Assembly (NCBI GenBank): GCA_017383785.1
Contig: JAFNVD010000102.1
Coordinates: 1 to 12,505, forward strand
Reading direction: 5' to 3'
Origin: Peptococcaceae bacterium
Lineage (GTDB): Bacteria; Bacillota; Peptococcia; Peptococcales; Peptococcaceae
Length of the DNA stretch: 12,505 nucleotides
Shown here piece after piece: positions 1 through 7,741 of this stretch. Numbering within the stretch: position 1 is the stretch's first letter; every line of letters begins with the position of its first letter. The position numbers and the translations under genes are program-made. The notes beneath the pieces are model-generated. The model saw nothing but the letters and a program-made list of their open reading frames with translations. It searched no databases and was not told where the DNA came from.

Positions 1-1
1 A

Positions 2-97
2 GACGTAGCTCCTACAGCTGCAGTACTGCTGGGTGTGGAAATCCCTCGTGAATGTGAAGGGGCTCCTGCTTATCAGATTCTGAGCGAAAGTCTGTAA
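2..97 (+). CDS. Partial C-terminus, alkaline phosphatase superfamily-like enzyme
   Basis: An open frame enters from the left edge and stops at TAA 95-97, giving 31 residues that begin DVAPTAAVLLGVEIP. A D-[VI]-APT-hydrophobic-LLG-proline segment close to the C-terminus is typical of alkaline phosphatase/sulfatase/phosphodiesterase-superfamily enzymes, where this Asp-Val-Ala-Pro-Thr stretch is one of the last conserved blocks. The catalytic core lies outside the window, so the substrate cannot be told. Codon use (CTG for Leu) resembles that of the permease downstream. The two may form a hydrolase-plus-transporter pair, but the 193-base gap and a stem-loop between them leave this open. The family call rests on one short motif. 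Confidence 0.55.
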   Translation, partial: DVAPTAAVLLGVEIPRECEGAPAYQILSESL

Positions 98-170
98 TAA
101 AAATTGTAATTTTGATTTTTATTTCCGGCATATTGTCCGGGATAAAGATATACTGACATAAATATGTACG

Positions 171-192
171 GCCGGTTTTTAGTTTAACCGGC
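171..192 (+). other. Stem-loop GCCGGTT/AACCGGC between partial gene and permease
   Basis: A perfect 7-bp inverted repeat (171-177 and 186-192) flanks an 8-base T-rich loop. No U-tract follows directly; a T-rich stretch starts about 15 bases on. It could be a weak terminator for the upstream hydrolase, an mRNA-processing or stability element, or a regulatory site in the permease leader. A smaller CCGG/CCGG pair lies at 125-140. No convincing -35/-10 pair was found for the permease; TATAGT at 263-268 is the best -10 candidate, with no good -35. Confidence 0.4.
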
Positions 193-290
193 TGTGCGTA
201 TTCAGATTTTTCTAATTATTCATACAAGGTGTTATAAGTACTTTGTAATTCGTTTGAGAAATTATAGTATTTTTATTAGGAGGCTTTATC

Positions 291-1703
291 ATGGGTGAAG
301 CAAAAAAAGTGAATATCATTCACTATATTATTGTAGCTGCGTTATGTTTAGGTTTTAGATTTGTACCGCCATTTGCCGGTATTACTCCTTATGGTATGGG
401 TATTCTGGGTACATTTATCGGTGCAATCTACGGCTGGATGACAATTAATATGTTGTGGCCAAGCTTAATGGCTTTGGCCGGTGTTGGTTTGAGTATCGGT
501 ATGAATCAGATGCTGGCAGCTTCCTTCGGGAATATGGCTGTTATCGCACTGATTCTGTGCATGGGTGTACTGGGTGTTGCTATGCAGACAGGTGCATTTG
601 AATGGCTGGTACAGGTAATCCTGAACAACAAATTTATGAACGGGAAAGCATGGTTCACTCTGTGGTTTATCCTGTTGTTCGCATGGTTCATGGGTTCCCA
701 CAACCCAATCATTATGTGCGTAATCTTCTGCGCATTTGCAAACGCTATTTTTAAACAGGTTGGTTTAGAGAAAAATGATCCACTGATTGTTGCTATGTAT
801 CTGGGTATTGCTTACTGCCTGATGATGGGTCAGATTCTGTTCCCATTCATTTCTACCGGTTTGACACTGGTAATGGCTTATGGTGCAATGTTCCCGAACA
901 ATCCTATTGACTTCGTGCCATATTTAATCTATATGATTATTGTTGGGATTGCAATGGTAACTGTTTACACTGCGCTGATGAAATTTGTATTCCGCATCGA
1001 TGCATCTAAAATTGCATCCTTCAAAACTGAAGGCGGTGCTCCAAAAGCTACTCGTGAACAGAAAATCGGTCTGATTTTGTTTGTAATCTTTATTTTACTG
1101 ATGTTAGGCCATTCTCTGCCACTGGGTCCGGTAAAACACTTCTTAGAAAAATTCGGCCTGATCGGGATTGTTTTGCTTATGTCTTGCGTTGTTGCGTTGA
1201 TGAAAAAATCCGACGGGACACCGTTAATCGATCTGGAAAGAGCATTCCACATGTGCAACTGGGGTCAGGTAACAATGGTAGGCTATATCATGGTATGTTC
1301 TCAGTACATGATGGGTGCTGATGCCGGTATTTCTGCAGCTATGGCAAAACTGATTATGCCATTCATGGCTCTGCCACCAATCGTATTCTTGGCAGTTGCT
1401 TTGGCAATCGGTGTTGTATTGACAAACGTTGCAAACAACATGATCGTTTGCATTCTGTTAATGCCATTCTTAGTAAACTTTGGTTCTATGATTGGTATGC
1501 CTCCAACAGGTATGGTAGCATTACTGTTCTTCATGTCCCAGTTTGCTATCGCTACACCGGCTGCTTCCCCTGTAACAGCAGTAGCTATGACACAGGAAAT
1601 GGCAGATCCAGGCGTAATGACCAAATTTGCTCTGAAAATCATTCCATTCTTATTCATTTTCGGTATCGCAATTGGTTGGCCAGTAGCTAATATCGTATTC
1701 TAA
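291..1703 (+). CDS. SLC13/DASS-like anion permease
   Basis: A 470-residue, very hydrophobic inner-membrane protein with about a dozen membrane segments. It most resembles the divalent anion:sodium symporter (SLC13/DASS) group of the ion transporter superfamily, which imports dicarboxylates, sulfate or similar anions. Visible support is two Asn-containing hairpin-like motifs in the two halves: GSHNPIIM at residues 135-142 and LTNVANNM at 377-384. A Pro/Ala-rich ATPAASP at 421-427 fits the second substrate loop. The length matches the family (about 450-500). The start is fixed by AGGAGG at 278-283, seven bases before ATG. A strong terminator follows. CTG, TTC and GGT codons are frequent, suggesting high expression. 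The substrate is not readable from sequence; the upstream hydrolase fragment or the downstream LysR gene may be functionally linked. Confidence 0.7.
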   Translation: MGEAKKVNIIHYIIVAALCLGFRFVPPFAGITPYGMGILGTFIGAIYGWMTINMLWPSLMALAGVGLSIGMNQMLAASFGNMAVIALILCMGVLGVAMQTGAFEWLVQVILNNKFMNGKAWFTLWFILLFAWFMGSHNPIIMCVIFCAFANAIFKQVGLEKNDPLIVAMYLGIAYCLMMGQILFPFISTGLTLVMAYGAMFPNNPIDFVPYLIYMIIVGIAMVTVYTALMKFVFRIDASKIASFKTEGGAPKATREQKIGLILFVIFILLMLGHSLPLGPVKHFLEKFGLIGIVLLMSCVVALMKKSDGTPLIDLERAFHMCNWGQVTMVGYIMVCSQYMMGADAGISAAMAKLIMPFMALPPIVFLAVALAIGVVLTNVANNMIVCILLMPFLVNFGSMIGMPPTGMVALLFFMSQFAIATPAASPVTAVAMTQEMADPGVMTKFALKIIPFLFIFGIAIGWPVANIVF

Positions 1704-1771
1704 TTTGACTTTCGTCAAAACATTCAGATTCGCATGATGCGTATCTCGTAAACTGAATTCATAACTTCGTT

Positions 1772-1808
1772 AAAGACCGTTGTATTTTGTACAACGGTCT
1801 TTTTATTT
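1772..1808 (+). terminator. Strong intrinsic terminator after the permease gene
   Basis: AAAGACCGTTGTA (1772-1784) pairs perfectly with TACAACGGTCTTT (1790-1802) across a five-base TTTTG loop, and T-rich sequence continues to 1808. It separates the permease from the LysR-led operon, whose promoter begins 20 bases later. Confidence 0.9.
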
Positions 1809-1827
1809 GTGTCCACACAACTTTTGC

Positions 1828-1856
1828 TTGTGAAAGTATCTTACCTAGGATATAAT
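1828..1856 (+). promoter_or_regulatory. Promoter of the lysR-LUD-phospholipase operon
   Basis: TTGTGA (1828-1833), a 17-base spacer, and a perfect TATAAT (1851-1856) form a sigma-A-type promoter. The predicted start lies near 1863, giving a short leader that holds the AAGGAGG ribosome site of the LysR gene. No divergent target gene exists, so any LysR operator overlapping this promoter would act by autoregulation. Confidence 0.7.
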
Positions 1857-1880
1857 GAAAGGGCAAAGGAGGCGATAGAT

Positions 1881-2810
1881 ATGCGTATAGAACAATTGCG
1901 TTGCATTGTAGATATTGCAGAGACAGGATCATTAACAGCAACAGCACAACGTCAATTCATTACACAACAAGCTGTAAGTAAAACTATCAAGCAGTTGGAA
2001 AAAGAGTTAGATGCTACTTTATTAATTCGTACACATGCAGGTGTATCATTTACCGAAATCGGAAAAGAATTAGTTACCTTTGCGCAAAAAGTGCTTGCGG
2101 AAGAAGCAGTATTTCAAGAACATATCAGTCATATTAAACAACTAGCCCAAACTAACAAACGAAGCGATATGTATATTGCATCAACGTCATCTATCAGCAA
2201 TATGTTATTACCGATTTTAATTTCCAATCAAAAAATGCAGGAAAATAATGTTACCATTCATATCAACCAAGCCGGTAGCTATGCAGATGTGGTAGAACAA
2301 GTGCATAGCAAAAAAAGTGATTTCGGTTTAATCACCATTAATGAATTGGAACTGCCTAGTGTGATGGCACCATATCAAAAGGATTTGGAAGCGGTAGTCA
2401 TTATGAAAGATAAACTGATTGCGTTGATGGATAAGCGCTATTATAAAGGCGATGAGTTAAATCTTTCTAATGATGATTTTGAGAATTATAAAATTCGAAC
2501 CATGTACAATATTCACCCTATAGCAATGTACCATGAATCTATTCAAGAAAGTAATATTATTTGTTCGGGAGATGCTGATTTTCATCGCAATATGATGGAA
2601 AAAGCTGGTGCCATTACCTTAATGTCTGTCACTGCACATCATTTACATTTTAATAATAAACGTTATGTGCCATTGATGTTAGGTGAACATTTAAATCAGC
2701 ATTCTTTATTGCATGTGGCAATTTACCGCAAATCTACAAAGGGATATATGGATAATTTAATCAATTTACTCCGTCGTGAAATGGTATTTGAAGGGTTAAA
2801 AAATAAATAG
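1881..2810 (+). CDS. LysR-type transcriptional regulator
   Basis: A 309-residue DNA-binding regulator. Residues 1-60 form the LysR winged helix-turn-helix: MRIEQLRCIVDIAETGSLT, then AQRQFITQQAVSKTIKQLE as recognition region, and FTEIGKEL after the wing. The remainder (about 90-300) is the alpha/beta effector-binding domain. ATG 1881 is chosen over an upstream in-frame ATG at 1809 because AAGGAGG sits at 1866-1872, eight bases before it, the family N-terminus begins here, and the predicted promoter lies at 1828-1856. It is the first gene of a run with the LUD protein 17 bases on. Unlike the usual LysR layout there is no divergent partner, so its target may be its own operon or the permease upstream. 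The effector is unknown. Confidence 0.9.
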   Translation: MRIEQLRCIVDIAETGSLTATAQRQFITQQAVSKTIKQLEKELDATLLIRTHAGVSFTEIGKELVTFAQKVLAEEAVFQEHISHIKQLAQTNKRSDMYIASTSSISNMLLPILISNQKMQENNVTIHINQAGSYADVVEQVHSKKSDFGLITINELELPSVMAPYQKDLEAVVIMKDKLIALMDKRYYKGDELNLSNDDFENYKIRTMYNIHPIAMYHESIQESNIICSGDADFHRNMMEKAGAITLMSVTAHHLHFNNKRYVPLMLGEHLNQHSLLHVAIYRKSTKGYMDNLINLLRREMVFEGLKNK

Positions 2811-2827
2811 AGTGGGAGAAGGCTTAT

Positions 2828-3469
2828 ATGAATATTGATCCAATTTCTATGCGTAATGAAAAAATCGGCAAAAAAGTATGTGATACATTAAATAGTCGTG
2901 GTTTTTCCGCTTTTTATTGTGCTACGAAAGAAGAAGCGTTATCTAAAGCATTGACTTTGATACCTGAGGGAAAAAGTGTCAGTTGGGGCGGCTGTAAATC
3001 TGCTGAAGAAATTGGCCTGATTGATGCTGTAAAAGCCGGTAATTATATCGTATTAGATAGAGCCACTGCTACAACACCGGAAGAACGTCAACAGATTATG
3101 AAACAGGCACTTACTTGTGATGTGTTTTTGACCGGTACCAATGCCATTACAGAAACCGGAGAATTGGTAAATATTGATGGCATAGGCAATCGTGTTGCAG
3201 CAATGACTTATGGACCTGACAGTGTTATTGTAATTGCCGGGATGAATAAACTGGTTTCTAATGTAATGGATGCAGCTAATAGAGCCAGAACCACTGCAGC
3301 CCCAATCAATGCACAACGATTTGATATCAAAACGCCTTGTAAAATTGATGGTGCATGCCATGATTGTAATTCGCCTGATAGCATTTGCAGTTATATTGTC
3401 CGTACACGCAGATGCAAACCGGAAGGCAGAATTAAAGTGATTTTAGTTGGAGAAAACTTAGGCTTCTAA
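2828..3469 (+). CDS. LUD-domain protein (LutB/LutC-related, stand-alone)
   Basis: A 213-residue cytosolic protein of the LUD (lactate utilization, formerly DUF162) family. The core is visible as VSWGGCKSAEEIG (51-63) and GTNAITETGELVNIDGIGNR (103-122), the conserved nucleotide-binding-like loop of the family. A C-terminal cysteine cluster CKIDGACHDCNSPDSIC places Cys at 171, 177, 180 and 187, a pattern recurrent in short clostridial-type LUD proteins and suited to metal or Fe-S binding. It lacks the ferredoxin and long C-terminal parts of LutB, and no lutA or lutB lies nearby, so a role in lactate oxidation is not shown. A GGGAGAAGG ribosome site precedes ATG. The neighbours suggest LysR control. 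Confidence 0.85.
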   Translation: MNIDPISMRNEKIGKKVCDTLNSRGFSAFYCATKEEALSKALTLIPEGKSVSWGGCKSAEEIGLIDAVKAGNYIVLDRATATTPEERQQIMKQALTCDVFLTGTNAITETGELVNIDGIGNRVAAMTYGPDSVIVIAGMNKLVSNVMDAANRARTTAAPINAQRFDIKTPCKIDGACHDCNSPDSICSYIVRTRRCKPEGRIKVILVGENLGF

Positions 3470-3487
3470 AGAAAAGGGGAGAAATAT

Positions 3488-4264
3488 ATGCCTGCGATTT
3501 ATGCACATCATCAGTTTGGCGAACAGGTATATGCGGCATTAGATAAATCATTGCAAGAATTAATCGCACCGCATAAAACCGCTTTTCAAATTGGTTTACA
3601 AGGACCGGATGTGTTTTTCTTTTATCATCCATGGAAAAAGAATGATTTAGTAGCCTTTGGCAATGGATTACATGATAAACCTGCAAGAGAATTGTTTTTA
3701 AAAGGGTTATTATTAGAACGTAGTTCTGCATCTTATGCTTATATGATGGGGGTTGCATGTCATTACGCTTTGGATAGCACCTGTCATCCATATGTAAACC
3801 AATACGAAGCAGAAACAAATATATTGCATATAGAAATTGAATCTGAGTTTGAAAAAATGCTGCTGCGTCGTGAAGAAAAGGATCCTTTTACGTATCGTAT
3901 GGACTTATTGATTCCTACTGACAAACAAACTGCGGAAGCGATTTATTTGTTTTATCGCATGTTCGATGTGGAGCGAATAGAGACAGCTCTTTGTTGGATG
4001 CAAAGATTTCGCAAATTGTTTACAGAACCATGTGCCATTCGTCAGAGCATTATGAATGGAATATTAGACTTATTTGGTTTTGGAAAATTTAAAGGGCAAA
4101 TTTTACAGTTGAAAGATAATCCGCATTGCGCAAAAAGTAATTCCATGTTGTATCAATTGTGGGAGTCTGCAATTCCACATGCTGTATCAATGTTGCATGA
4201 ACTGGATTTGTGTAAACAAAACGGTACACTATTAGGAGAACGATGGGATAAAACATTTGCATAA
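3488..4264 (+). CDS. Zinc-dependent phospholipase C-like protein
   Basis: A 258-residue protein of the zinc-dependent phospholipase C / S1-P1 nuclease-like helical fold. Candidate metal ligands appear in family order: His7/His8 near the start, Asp41 in GPDVFFF, His47, the H-x3-D-x3-HP motif at His92/Asp96/His100, and H-x3-E at His114/Glu118. No signal peptide is visible, unlike secreted clostridial alpha-toxins, so it is probably cytoplasmic and need not be a toxin. Many Firmicutes carry such non-secreted members of unknown substrate. It follows the LUD gene by 18 bases with an AAGGGGAG ribosome site, consistent with one transcript. The enzyme family is clear from the motifs; the natural substrate is not. 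Confidence 0.8.
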   Translation: MPAIYAHHQFGEQVYAALDKSLQELIAPHKTAFQIGLQGPDVFFFYHPWKKNDLVAFGNGLHDKPARELFLKGLLLERSSASYAYMMGVACHYALDSTCHPYVNQYEAETNILHIEIESEFEKMLLRREEKDPFTYRMDLLIPTDKQTAEAIYLFYRMFDVERIETALCWMQRFRKLFTEPCAIRQSIMNGILDLFGFGKFKGQILQLKDNPHCAKSNSMLYQLWESAIPHAVSMLHELDLCKQNGTLLGERWDKTFA

Positions 4265-4321
4265 TCCTGTGATATGCAATTCTTGAAGTAAGCGAATACT
4301 TATTAGGATAGGAACTTATTT

Positions 4322-5596
4322 ATGAATAAAACAAAGTTAACGAAACAGGAAAAACGCTGGATTTTATATGATGTAGGTAATTCCGCATTTACCATGCTGG
4401 TAGCAACCATATTGCCAATCTATTTTAATGGTATTGCAGGTGCAGCCGGATTATCTGAAGTAGAGTACCTGGCTTATTGGGGGTATGCTGCATCGATAGC
4501 TACTTTAATTGTAGTATTGATTGGTCCAATATTGGGAACATTGGCTGATACAAGAAACTTTAAGAAACCGATTTTCTTGACTAGTATTGCCATCGGGATT
4601 GCAGGGCTTATTGCACTTTCTATGCCTAAGCATTGGTTGATATTCTTAGCAGTATTTGTGGTAGCAAAAGTAGGATACAACTGCAGTTTAATTTTCTATG
4701 ACTCTATGTTAGTTGATGTAACTTCTACTGATCGCATGGATATTGTATCTTCTAACGGTTATGCGTGGGGGTATATTGGTAGTTGTGTGCCATTTATAGC
4801 ATCTTTGGTTGTTGTATTGATGTATGAAAGTTTTGGCATTACAATGAGCACCGCTATGACAATTGCATTCTGTTTAAACGGTGCTTGGTGGCTGTTGTGC
4901 AGTTTGCCGTTGCTGAAACATTATGAACAAGTGCATTATGCTGATATTCCGGAACATCATCCGGTAAAAAGCAGTTTTAGTCGCTTGTTTACAACATTGG
5001 CCGATGTGAAAAAAGACAAAAACATCTTTTTCTTTCTATTGGCATTCTTCTTTTTCATTGATGGTGTATATACTATCATTGAAATGGCTACAGCATACGG
5101 CAGCTCATTGGGCTTAGACAGCACAGGATTGCTTTTAGCGCTGTTATTAACACAGGTAATAGCATTCCCATGTGCCTTGATTTTCTCCCGTTTATCATAC
5201 ATTTATAAAACGGAGAAACTATTAAAAGTATGTATTATTGCATATACGTTTATCGGCATGTATGCCGTTCAGCTAGACAAACAAATAGAGTTTTGGGCAT
5301 TGGCTGTCATGGTAGGGATTTTCCAAGGTGCGGTACAAGCTTTATCTCGTTCTTATTTTACCAAAATTATTCCGGCTGAGAAATCCGGTGAGTTCTTCGG
5401 TATTTACGATATCTGTGGGAAAGGTGCATCTTTTATGGGGACTACCATCGTAGGTTTGGTAGCGCAAATTACAGGTATTCCAAATGCAGGGGTAGCTGCG
5501 GTTGCAGTATTGTTTATCATTGGCTTTGTACTGTTCTGTAAGGCTGCGGTTATGAACCGTGATATCGTAGCACTGTCTGAACAAGGCAAACGATAA
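4322..5596 (+). CDS. UMF1-type MFS transporter (Atg22-like)
   Basis: A 424-residue integral membrane protein with about 12 predicted segments. The N-terminal RWILYDVGNSAFTMLVAT (residues 12-29) is the hallmark W-x-LYD-x-x-NSAF signature of the UMF1 subfamily, related to the yeast vacuolar effluxer Atg22. A loop GTLADTRNFKKP after the second segment corresponds to MFS motif A, and QALSRSYFTKIIP near 340-352 matches the second-half loop of the family. Substrate is not established for most bacterial members; amino-acid or small-metabolite export is a guess. It sits 57 bases after the phospholipase-like gene, and AGGA-type sequences at 4305-4314 serve as ribosome site. It is the last gene before the terminator at 5619. 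Confidence 0.85.
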   Translation: MNKTKLTKQEKRWILYDVGNSAFTMLVATILPIYFNGIAGAAGLSEVEYLAYWGYAASIATLIVVLIGPILGTLADTRNFKKPIFLTSIAIGIAGLIALSMPKHWLIFLAVFVVAKVGYNCSLIFYDSMLVDVTSTDRMDIVSSNGYAWGYIGSCVPFIASLVVVLMYESFGITMSTAMTIAFCLNGAWWLLCSLPLLKHYEQVHYADIPEHHPVKSSFSRLFTTLADVKKDKNIFFFLLAFFFFIDGVYTIIEMATAYGSSLGLDSTGLLLALLLTQVIAFPCALIFSRLSYIYKTEKLLKVCIIAYTFIGMYAVQLDKQIEFWALAVMVGIFQGAVQALSRSYFTKIIPAEKSGEFFGIYDICGKGASFMGTTIVGLVAQITGIPNAGVAAVAVLFIIGFVLFCKAAVMNRDIVALSEQGKR

Positions 5597-5618
5597 TTTT
5601 ATAAAGTATTGTTATATT

Positions 5619-5644
5619 GGGCGTCTCTATGACGCCCTTTCTGT
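5619..5644 (+). terminator. Intrinsic terminator after the UMF1 transporter
   Basis: GGGCGTC (5619-5625) and GACGCCC (5631-5637) form a perfect 7-bp GC-rich stem with a TCTAT loop, followed by TTTCTGTT. It probably ends the lysR-LUD-phospholipase-transporter transcript. Confidence 0.8.
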
Positions 5645-5656
5645 TAAAAATTGAAC

Positions 5657-5662
5657 TATAAT
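5657..5662 (+). promoter_or_regulatory. Possible -10 box for the radical SAM gene
   Basis: A perfect TATAAT lies 38 bases before the GTG start, just beyond the preceding terminator. The sequence 17 bases upstream (GCCCTT, inside the terminator arm) is a poor -35, so this is only a candidate promoter. Confidence 0.4.
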
Positions 5663-5699
5663 GTCATGAAAATAAATGAATGAAAAGTGGTGAATTACA

Positions 5700-6524
5700 G
5701 TGTATAGTCGTGTATACGTAGAGATTACAAACATCTGTAATCGCAATTGTTCTTTTTGTCCCGGTACCAAGCGCGACCTTAATACAATGTCAGTTGATAA
5801 ATTTGCTATAGTATTAGAAAAGCTGCAAGGTATAACAAAGCATTTATACTTTCATATTATGGGCGAACCATTGATTCATCCTGATTTGCCATTATTGATT
5901 AAAATGGCTAAAGAGGCAGGATATCATCCGATGATTACTACAAACGGCACATTACTATCTGCACGAGGAAAGACCTTGATCGAATCGGGCATTTATAAAA
6001 TAAATATTTCTGTACATAGTTTTGAGGATGGGACAGAGGATGAGTATCAAAACTATATCACACAATGCATGGAATTTGCTGATCTGGCAAGTAGCAGTGG
6101 TGTATTAACCGTACTTCGATTGTGGAATCAGGGATATGACCATGGCCGTAATGAAGATATTGTAGGTATGCTGAAAAAATATTTCGGTGATGATTGGAAC
6201 TATGGCAATCGCGGCATAACCATACGTAAAAACTTATTTCTAGAGTATGATACACGTTTTGAGTGGCCGGATTTAGAAGCAGAAGACAGAGGTGAATCTG
6301 TATATTGCTATGGTTTGAAGGATCATTTTGGCATCTTATGTGATGGTACTGTTGTACCGTGCTGTTTGGATCGAGAAGGTGAATTGGCTCTGGGGAATAT
6401 TTTTGATGATGATATAAAAGCGATTTTACAGTCGGAACGTGCTTGTAATATGATACAAGGATTCCGAAATCGTAAAGCATCTGAAGAATTATGCAGAAAA
6501 TGTGGATATGCCAGAAGATTTTAA
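5700..6524 (+). CDS. Radical SAM/SPASM domain protein
   Basis: A 274-residue radical S-adenosylmethionine enzyme. The cluster motif CNRNCSFC places Cys at 13, 17 and 20, and GEP (55-57) marks the SAM amine-binding turn. A SPASM-type C-terminal region has Cys203, Cys214, Cys221/222, Cys265 and Cys268, able to hold at least one extra Fe-S cluster. The start is GTG 5700: an upstream in-frame ATG at 5676 is cut off by TGA at 5691-5693, and GTGGTGA at 5687-5693 acts as ribosome site. SPASM proteins often modify peptides or enzymes, but no small precursor peptide or maturase partner is seen beside it. The next gene is a DNA glycosylase 21 bases on. The substrate is unknown. Confidence 0.85.
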   Translation: MYSRVYVEITNICNRNCSFCPGTKRDLNTMSVDKFAIVLEKLQGITKHLYFHIMGEPLIHPDLPLLIKMAKEAGYHPMITTNGTLLSARGKTLIESGIYKINISVHSFEDGTEDEYQNYITQCMEFADLASSSGVLTVLRLWNQGYDHGRNEDIVGMLKKYFGDDWNYGNRGITIRKNLFLEYDTRFEWPDLEAEDRGESVYCYGLKDHFGILCDGTVVPCCLDREGELALGNIFDDDIKAILQSERACNMIQGFRNRKASEELCRKCGYARRF

Positions 6525-6545
6525 GTATTTAAAGAGGGACGTCGT

Positions 6546-7052
6546 ATGACACAAGCAAGAATTCATTCTTTTCCGCCTATTATACGAAAAGGTTGTCGTA
6601 TATTGATTCTAGGATCAATGCCAAGTGTGACTTCACTAGAAAAACATCAATATTATGGTCATAAACAAAATGATTTCTGGCCAATGATGTTTGATATGTT
6701 TGGTCAAACGTACACAGAAGATTATTCTAAAAAACAAGAATTGTTGCTTTCACATGATATAGCACTTTGGGATGTTCTGTCCAGCTGTGAAAGAGATGGG
6801 AGTTTAGATAGCAATATCATAAATGAAACGCCGAATGATATTGTAGGTTTAATTGAAGAATATCCTACCATAGAGTATATTATTTTTAATGGCGGAAAAT
6901 CATATCAGAGTTTTAAAAAATATTTTTCGAATCTGTTAATGCAGAAAGAATATCTAAAAATGCCTTCTACAAGTCCTGCATATACCTTGAAAAAAGAAGA
7001 AAAACGAAAACAATGGCGAAAAATTCTTGATATTTGTGAAATAAATATCTAG
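6546..7052 (+). CDS. Family 6 uracil-DNA glycosylase-like (hypoxanthine-DNA glycosylase)
   Basis: A 168-residue cytosolic DNA repair enzyme of the uracil-DNA glycosylase superfamily, most like the DNA-deoxyinosine (hypoxanthine) glycosylase branch, which excises deaminated adenine. The order of motifs fits: LILGSMPSVTSL at 20-31, YYGHKQNDFWPMM at 36-48 with the conserved Asn42, ALWDVL near 76-81, and a late PSTSPAYT loop at about 141-148. The first motif has GSMPS where classic UDGs have the GQDPY water-activating sequence, in keeping with this branch. Length matches the family (about 160-170). It starts 21 bases after the radical SAM stop with AGAGGGA as ribosome site, so the two are likely co-transcribed, probably without a functional link. 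Confidence 0.85.
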   Translation: MTQARIHSFPPIIRKGCRILILGSMPSVTSLEKHQYYGHKQNDFWPMMFDMFGQTYTEDYSKKQELLLSHDIALWDVLSSCERDGSLDSNIINETPNDIVGLIEEYPTIEYIIFNGGKSYQSFKKYFSNLLMQKEYLKMPSTSPAYTLKKEEKRKQWRKILDICEINI

Positions 7053-7113
7053 CATTTTATAAAAGAATGTATTATACTAATAATAAGGAATATGACACGA
7101 AAGGGTGGTCTAT

Positions 7114-7614
7114 ATGACAACAAAAAATGAATTAAACAAAAAAATCAGCACCATTATGAAAACTGATGTTTACACTGTATCTGAAGAAGCAACTTTAAAA
7201 GAAGTTCTTGAAGTTTTAGTAAAATATAAAACCAGTGGTCTTCCAATCGTTAATAAAGACAATAAAGTGGTTGGCTTTATCAGTGATGGCGATATTATGA
7301 AATTTATTGCTAAACAGAATCCACGCATTATTGATATGACAAGCTTTATTACTGTTTGGTATGATACAGATTCTTTTGAACAGAAACTGCATGATTTAAT
7401 GGGTTTAAATGTAATGGAATTGGCTACAACCAAACTGGTATATGTAGAGTCTGACTATGATATTGATGAAGCGGCAAAAGTATTGGGTGAAAAGAAAATC
7501 AAAAAATGTCCTGTACTGGAAAATGGTAAGTTAGTCGGTGTTATCAGCCGATCTGAAATTCTGCGTTATGCATTAAGCTCTTATCTTGAAAAAGAAGCAA
7601 CAAAAGCAGAATAA
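7114..7614 (+). CDS. Stand-alone twin-CBS domain protein
   Basis: A 166-residue cytosolic protein made almost entirely of two CBS motifs, about residues 12-65 (IMKTDVYTVSEEATLKEVL ... VVGFISDGDIMKF) and 98-155 (ATTKLVYVESDYDIDEAAK ... LVGVISRSEILRY). Together they form a Bateman module that usually binds adenine nucleotides or SAM and senses energy or metabolite state. ATG 7114 is preferred to GTG 7105 because AAAGGGTGG (7100-7108) is correctly spaced for the former. A TATACT at 7073-7078 may be a -10 box, but no good -35 precedes it. The gene ends in its own terminator, so it is probably monocistronic. Its partner is unknown. Confidence 0.9.
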   Translation: MTTKNELNKKISTIMKTDVYTVSEEATLKEVLEVLVKYKTSGLPIVNKDNKVVGFISDGDIMKFIAKQNPRIIDMTSFITVWYDTDSFEQKLHDLMGLNVMELATTKLVYVESDYDIDEAAKVLGEKKIKKCPVLENGKLVGVISRSEILRYALSSYLEKEATKAE

Positions 7615-7627
7615 TACCATATGGTAT
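7614..7627. repeat. 14-bp perfect palindrome at the CBS gene stop
   Basis: ATACCATATGGTAT is a perfect inverted repeat with no loop, starting at the last base of the TAA stop (7612-7614) and lying 13 bases before the terminator stem. A dyad without a loop is a better protein-binding site than an RNA hairpin. It may also be chance in AT-rich DNA. Confidence 0.45.
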
Positions 7628-7640
7628 CAATTTATAGGAG

Positions 7641-7671
7641 AAAAAGAGATACGTTTTCGTATCTCTTTTTT
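7641..7671 (+). terminator. Intrinsic terminator after the CBS gene
   Basis: AAAAAGAGATACG (7641-7653) pairs perfectly with CGTATCTCTTTTT (7658-7670) around a TTTT loop, with a U-tract of six. The A-run on the 5' arm means it could also stop transcription on the other strand. Confidence 0.9.
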
Positions 7672-7741
7672 GCGGAATAGTATGTTGTTAAAATTCTATT
7701 TTATAAATGTTTTATATTTCGTATTATTATGAGGTGAAATT

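Noticed and set aside
465..712. Overlapping minus-strand frames inside the permease gene
   Set aside because: They lie antisense to a well-supported membrane protein gene, have no ribosome site, and their Cys/His content mirrors the permease codons.
3488..4264. Secreted alpha-toxin-type phospholipase C
   Set aside because: No signal peptide and no C-terminal lipid-binding (PLAT) domain are visible at 258 residues, so a toxin role is not supported.
4286..4301. AAGTA/TACTT inverted repeat before the UMF1 gene
   Set aside because: Only five A/T-rich base pairs and no U-tract; too weak to call a terminator or operator.
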